A stretch of 10,068 bases of DNA from Oscillospiraceae bacterium (GTDB taxonomy: Bacteria > Bacillota > Clostridia > Oscillospirales > Ruminococcaceae), in assembly GCA_028694405.1 (NCBI GenBank), contig JAQUTM010000073.1:1-10068 (forward strand), written 5' to 3'. Under the pieces are notes generated by a model. That model saw only the letters and a program-made list of their open reading frames with translations, did not search any database and was not told the origin of the DNA. Shown here one piece after another: positions 7,526 to 10,068 of this stretch. Positions within the stretch are counted from its first letter, which is position 1; the number at the start of each line of letters is the position of its first letter. The translations under genes were made by a program, and so were the position numbers.

Positions 7526-8122
7526 ATGAAGCATGAGGTGACATCTTACAACACAAAAAAGCTGCTTGTACAAGCGCTGAAAAACAGAATGAAAAGCAAG
7601 CCGCTTTCCAAAATAAGCGTAAGCGAAATTATAGCGGAGTGCGGCGTTAACCGCAAAACCTTTTATTATCATTTTGCAGATGTAAATGCGCTGCTGAAGT
7701 GGATGTTTGAGCAGGAGACAATAAATGTGGTAAAGCAGTTTAACCTGCTGGTAGACTACGAGGACGCCATTCGGTTTGTAATGAAATATGTAGAAGAAAA
7801 CGAACATATTGTACAGTGCGTAGTGGACTCTATGGGCCGCATAGAGCTGAAAAAGTTTTTTTACGCTGATTTTTCCAGTGTAATTGAAGCGTACATAGAG
7901 GGAGCCGTTCAAGAGAATAACTTACAGGTAGAGCAGGAGTATAAAAATTTTGTAATTGCTTTTTACACCGAAGCTTTGGCGGGGGCTTTAATCAGTTGGA
8001 TAGAGGATAAAGATAACTTGGACAGAGAGAAAAGCATTGCCTATATGGTGGCAGTGCTAAAGGGCTCTTTGCCGAATGTTTTTATTTACGGACAGGGCGG
8101 CTCACAGCAAAAAGAAAAGTAA
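7526..8122 (+). CDS. TetR/AcrR-family regulator (DhaS-like, TetR_C_8 type), probable repressor of the divergent MMPL operon
   Basis: 198-aa cytoplasmic regulator, usual length for the family. Residues ~8-55 form the N-terminal helix-turn-helix domain: KKLLVQALKNRMKSKPLSKISVSEI, then the recognition helix segment CGVNRKTFYYHFADVNAL, the TetR signature in the form seen in DhaS-like proteins. Residues ~60-190 are an all-helical ligand-binding and dimer domain, with the NFVIAFYTEALAGALISWIE helix typical of the TetR_C_8 group. The ATG follows GAGGTG (7515-7520) with 5-bp spacing. The gene is divergent from the 107-aa/MMPL/GLUG operon, the standard arrangement for a local efflux repressor that also controls itself. 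The inducer is unknown. No convincing terminator follows. Confidence 0.93.
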   Translation: MKHEVTSYNTKKLLVQALKNRMKSKPLSKISVSEIIAECGVNRKTFYYHFADVNALLKWMFEQETINVVKQFNLLVDYEDAIRFVMKYVEENEHIVQCVVDSMGRIELKKFFYADFSSVIEAYIEGAVQENNLQVEQEYKNFVIAFYTEALAGALISWIEDKDNLDREKSIAYMVAVLKGSLPNVFIYGQGGSQQKEK

Positions 8123-8320
8123 ACACAGGGCGTGGGGTGTGCCGTAACGGGTATCTGCGGTATTTGTGCAGCAAAGCACAATATATACCATTTGTATAAT
8201 ACGGAAGAAAATATGCGCGGACGAGAGAAGAGACGGCGTGGAAACCAAACAGACAGTTGAACCTTGCGGGGATAGTATCCGGTAAAAAGCGAAAACAGTG
8301 CACAGAGATATTTGTCCCCT
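8123..8320. other. Intergenic stretch without a supported gene; contains a hairpin
   Basis: No reading frame here has a credible start, ribosome binding site and protein-like content. A hairpin pairs GGTAT (8159-8163) and TTGTGC (8164-8169) with GCACAA (8176-8181) and ATACC (8185-8189), with a 6-nt loop and a 3-nt bulge. It has no following T-tract, so it is not a normal terminator for the TetR gene. A TATAAT at 8195-8200 lacks a -35. GGATAGTATCC at 8270-8280 is a small palindrome. The function of the stretch is unknown. Confidence 0.4.
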
Positions 8321-8346
8321 TAATTTTCAGCTTAATCTGTCGATAA
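8321..8346 (+). promoter_or_regulatory. Sigma-28 (SigD/FliA)-like promoter of the YjfB-family gene
   Basis: GTCGATAA at 8339-8346 matches the flagellar sigma -10 consensus GCCGATAA at seven of eight bases. TAATTTTC from 8321 resembles the TAAA-led -35, with 14 bp between the TAAT and the -10 octamer (14-16 is usual). The start site would be near 8353, directly before the ribosome binding site at 8356-8364. This agrees with YjfB being placed in the motility class in Bacillus. The consensus is established knowledge; its use here is inference. Confidence 0.6.
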
Positions 8347-8374
8347 AGCTAGACAAGGGAGGTGTTTTTTTATT

Positions 8375-8548
8375 ATGGATATAGAAGCACTGAGTATGGC
8401 TTTCAGTCAGGTACAGGTACAGCAGAGCGCAGGTGTGGCCATTGCCGGAAAGGTAATGGATTTACAAAAGGTGCAGGGAGAGCAGTTGGTGGCGGATTTG
8501 CAGGCGGCGGCGCCCTCCTTTGGCCATGTGCTTGATGCAAAAGCATAA
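8375..8548 (+). CDS. YjfB-family putative motility protein
   Basis: 57-aa protein beginning MDIEALSMAFSQVQVQQSAGVAIAGKVMDL, which matches the YjfB family pattern (MDI-A-LSM-MSQ-Q, then V--KV-D--K--G--L). The rest, QGEQLVADLQAAAPSFGHVLDAKA, is helical and the length is normal for the family. The family is annotated as putative motility proteins because the Bacillus subtilis gene belongs to the SigD regulon; the molecular role is not known. Start ATG 8375 follows a strong AGGGAGGTG (8356-8364) with about 10-bp spacing across a T-run. It sits directly behind a sigma-28-like promoter and is closed by a terminator, so it is a single-gene unit unrelated to its efflux neighbours. Its small size makes it easy to miss. 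Confidence 0.85.
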   Translation: MDIEALSMAFSQVQVQQSAGVAIAGKVMDLQKVQGEQLVADLQAAAPSFGHVLDAKA

Positions 8549-8581
8549 CGGACAGTCCACTTTGAAAAGTGCTTATGAAAA

Positions 8582-8620
8582 GGCGGCAGTACCAAATTAG
8601 GTGCTGCCGCTGTTTGTTTT
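8582..8620 (+). terminator. Intrinsic terminator of the YjfB-family gene
   Basis: GCGGCAGTACC (8583-8593) pairs with GGTGCTGCCGC (8600-8610), 11 bp with one T-G wobble, loop AAATTA, followed by the T-rich TGTTTGTTTT (8611-8620). It lies 34 bases after the stop codon. Confidence 0.9.
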
Positions 8621-8644
8621 ACTTAATTTGTCATGATTTAGAAA

Positions 8645-8673
8645 TTGAAACCTTATTTATAATGTGATAAAAT
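8645..8673 (+). promoter_or_regulatory. Strong sigma-A promoter with extended -10 for the MATE gene
   Basis: TTGAAA (8645-8650), 17-bp spacer, then TAAAAT (8668-8673) preceded by TGA (8665-8667), an extended -10. Transcription should begin near 8680, giving a leader of about 130 nt before the TTG start at 8810. Confidence 0.75.
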
Positions 8674-8679
8674 ACTAAC

Positions 8680-8809
8680 ACTCTCATTGCTTTACAGAGA
8701 AAAGTTACCCCCTTTGTAAAGTGTTTAACAGGCGGTATGCGGCTGTACAGCCTGTAAATTAAAAGAACAGTAACGTTATTTTAAAGAGGTGTAAAACGAG
8801 GAGATTATT
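8680..8809 (+). promoter_or_regulatory. Structured 5' leader of the MATE gene with competing inverted repeats
   Basis: Several perfect inverted repeats share bases and exclude each other. CTTTACA (8690-8696) can pair with TGTAAAG (8715-8721). The overlapping TTTACAG (8691-8697) can instead pair with CTGTAAA (8752-8758). ACAGGC (8728-8733) can pair with GCCTGT (8750-8755), and GGCTGTACAGCC (8741-8752) is a perfect 12-bp palindrome. There is no T-tract after any of them, so transcription attenuation is not evident; control of translation, or protein binding to the DNA palindrome, remain possible. It matches no riboswitch class I recognise. Confidence 0.4.
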
Positions 8810-10068
8810 TTGGAATTTATAAAAAATCATTTTGTGACAGACCGTAAATTTTACAAATCGGTTATTGCCATTGCCTTGCCTATTGCACTGCAAAACGTAA
8901 TTAGCTTTGGCGTTAATATTATGGACAGTTTAATGCTGGGACAGCTTGGCGATTTGGCCATTAGCGGGGCTAATTTAGGCGGTCAACCGTTTTTTTTGCT
9001 TATGATGATAGGCTTTGGATTATCCAGCGGCGGCAGCGTTTTAATTGCCCAATATTGGGGTAAGGGGGACGTAAGCAGCATTAAAAAGGTTATGGGTATA
9101 TCCATGCGCTTTGTTACGGTGGCATCGGTGCTTTTTACCGTTATTTGTCTGGCGTTTCCCCAACAGCTTATGCACATTTTTTCAAACGAGCCTGAGGTGG
9201 TGGAGGCGGCAACTCAATACATGACCACTCTTGCCTTCAGCTATATTTTTTACAGCATAAGCAACAGCTACTTAATGAGCCTGCGCGCTGTAGAGCAGGT
9301 AAAGGTTTCCACTTGTATTTACAGCATTTCGTTTTTTGTTAACGTATTTTTTAACTACTGCTTTATTTTTGGCAAATTTGGTGCGCCGCGCTTAGAAATA
9401 CGCGGTGCGGCAGTGGGTACCGTGTTGGCACGCGTTACCGAGTTTATACTTATGCTGCTGTACATGAATTTTGTAGAAAAGAAAGTAAAGTTTAGAATAA
9501 AGGACTGCTTTAAATTTGACACCAGCCTGATGAGCGACTATGTGCGCCACAGCTTGCCGGTAGTGGGCAACGAGTTAATGTGGGGCCTTGGCATGACCAT
9601 TACCAACATTATTATCGGACATATCGGACAGGTTTTTGTGGCGGCAAACAGCATTGCAAATGTGGTAAACCAGCTTAGCGGCGTATTTGTATTTGGCGTT
9701 GCCAACGCCGCCGCGGTTTTAACAGGTAAGGCTATCGGTGCAGGCCACAAAAAACAAGCACAGCGCATTGCCAATACGCTGTGGGCAATGGTGCTTGCAC
9801 TGGGGTGCTGCGGGTGTGTTGTGCTGCTGTGCATTCGCGGTCCTATTTTATCGCTGTATGCCATTAGCGATGAGGCACGCGCGGCCGCTTACGGGGTTAT
9901 TACCGTCTTGGCGTGCGTACAGCCTTCTTTTGCCATAGATGCCACCAGTATTGTAGGTATTTTGCGTGGCGGCGGAGATACCCGAACGGCTTTTGCCATT
10001 GACTGTGGCGGCCTTTGGTTAATCAGCATACCGCTGGGGCTTTTGGCGGGCTTTGTGTTAAAGCTGCC
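8810..10068 (+). CDS. MATE-family multidrug/toxin efflux transporter (3' end outside window)
   Basis: 419 codons are visible of a protein whose family is usually about 450 aa, so only the end is missing. MATE proteins are 12-helix, Na+- or H+-coupled antiporters of the cytoplasmic membrane that export cationic drugs and toxins. Recognisable elements are the N-terminal helix IALPIALQNVISFGVNIMDSLMLGQLG (residues ~21-47), the GFGLSSGGSVLIAQYWGKGD motif (~68-87), its counterpart in the second half FGVANAAAVLTGKAIGAGHKKQA (~295-317), and GILRGGGDTR (~383-392). The start is TTG 8810, chosen because GAGGAG (8798-8803) stands 6 bases upstream and the frame opens with the family's usual short amphipathic N-terminus (EFIKNHFVTDRKFYKSVI). 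No upstream ATG in frame is suitable. It is expressed from its own promoter and leader. No lesion is visible. Confidence 0.93.
   Translation, partial: MEFIKNHFVTDRKFYKSVIAIALPIALQNVISFGVNIMDSLMLGQLGDLAISGANLGGQPFFLLMMIGFGLSSGGSVLIAQYWGKGDVSSIKKVMGISMRFVTVASVLFTVICLAFPQQLMHIFSNEPEVVEAATQYMTTLAFSYIFYSISNSYLMSLRAVEQVKVSTCIYSISFFVNVFFNYCFIFGKFGAPRLEIRGAAVGTVLARVTEFILMLLYMNFVEKKVKFRIKDCFKFDTSLMSDYVRHSLPVVGNELMWGLGMTITNIIIGHIGQVFVAANSIANVVNQLSGVFVFGVANAAAVLTGKAIGAGHKKQAQRIANTLWAMVLALGCCGCVVLLCIRGPILSLYAISDEARAAAYGVITVLACVQPSFAIDATSIVGILRGGGDTRTAFAIDCGGLWLISIPLGLLAGFVLKL

Noticed and set aside
8082..8303. Minus-strand 73-aa frame across the end of the TetR gene.
   Set aside because: No ribosome binding site, overlaps the real TetR coding end, and has no recognisable content.
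8407..8595. Minus-strand 62-aa frame opposite the YjfB-family gene.
   Set aside because: It begins within the terminator hairpin and is antisense to a gene that has a promoter, ribosome binding site and family match.
8721..8762. Possible 13-aa leader peptide starting at GTG 8721 (MFNRRYAAVQPVN) in the MATE leader.
   Set aside because: No ribosome binding site precedes it and the residue content suggests no attenuation logic; the inverted repeats explain the stretch better.

Overview
The window looks like a chromosomal segment from a low-to-mid GC anaerobic Firmicute, most likely class Clostridia. The reasons are the EFR1-type flavodoxin/ferredoxin remnant, the strong AGGAGG-type ribosome binding sites, the U-tract terminators, the GLUG/InlB-like surface protein with a C-terminal membrane anchor (a Gram-positive style envelope), and a YjfB-family gene behind a sigma-28-like promoter, which points to a flagellated lineage. 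Genus cannot be settled from the sequence. No insertion sequence, CRISPR array, rRNA or phage gene is visible.

Layout. Bases 1-70: the 3' end of a tRNA (probably tRNA-Leu) with encoded CCA, followed at once by a perfect intrinsic terminator. Bases 71-~916: a decayed EFR1-family gene (flavodoxin-like half plus 2[4Fe-4S] ferredoxin half) with an ACG in place of the expected start, a frameshift, an in-frame stop, a lost cluster cysteine and a lost C-terminus. Bases 954-1811: an intact AraC-type regulator fused to a GyrI-like effector-binding domain. Bases 1901-1937: a bidirectional terminator separating it from a convergent operon.

Bases 7351-1991 on the minus strand form the main system: three genes joined by start/stop overlaps. 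In transcription order they are a 107-aa protein of unknown function, an 813-aa MMPL/RND-superfamily transporter, and an 868-aa secreted, membrane-anchored GLUG-repeat protein with a helical (coiled-coil-like) insertion in the middle of its repeats and an InlB-type repeat near its C-terminus. A DhaS-like TetR regulator (7526-8122, plus strand) is divergent from this operon across a 174-bp intergenic region and is its probable repressor. Together they look like a regulated export unit in which the transporter works with a dedicated extracytoplasmic partner.

Bases 8123-8374 hold no convincing gene but end in a sigma-28-like promoter that drives a 57-aa YjfB-family putative motility protein (8375-8548), closed by a terminator. 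From 8645 on, an excellent sigma-A promoter with an extended -10 precedes a ~130-nt leader with mutually exclusive inverted repeats, then a MATE-family efflux gene with a TTG start that runs off the right edge of the window.
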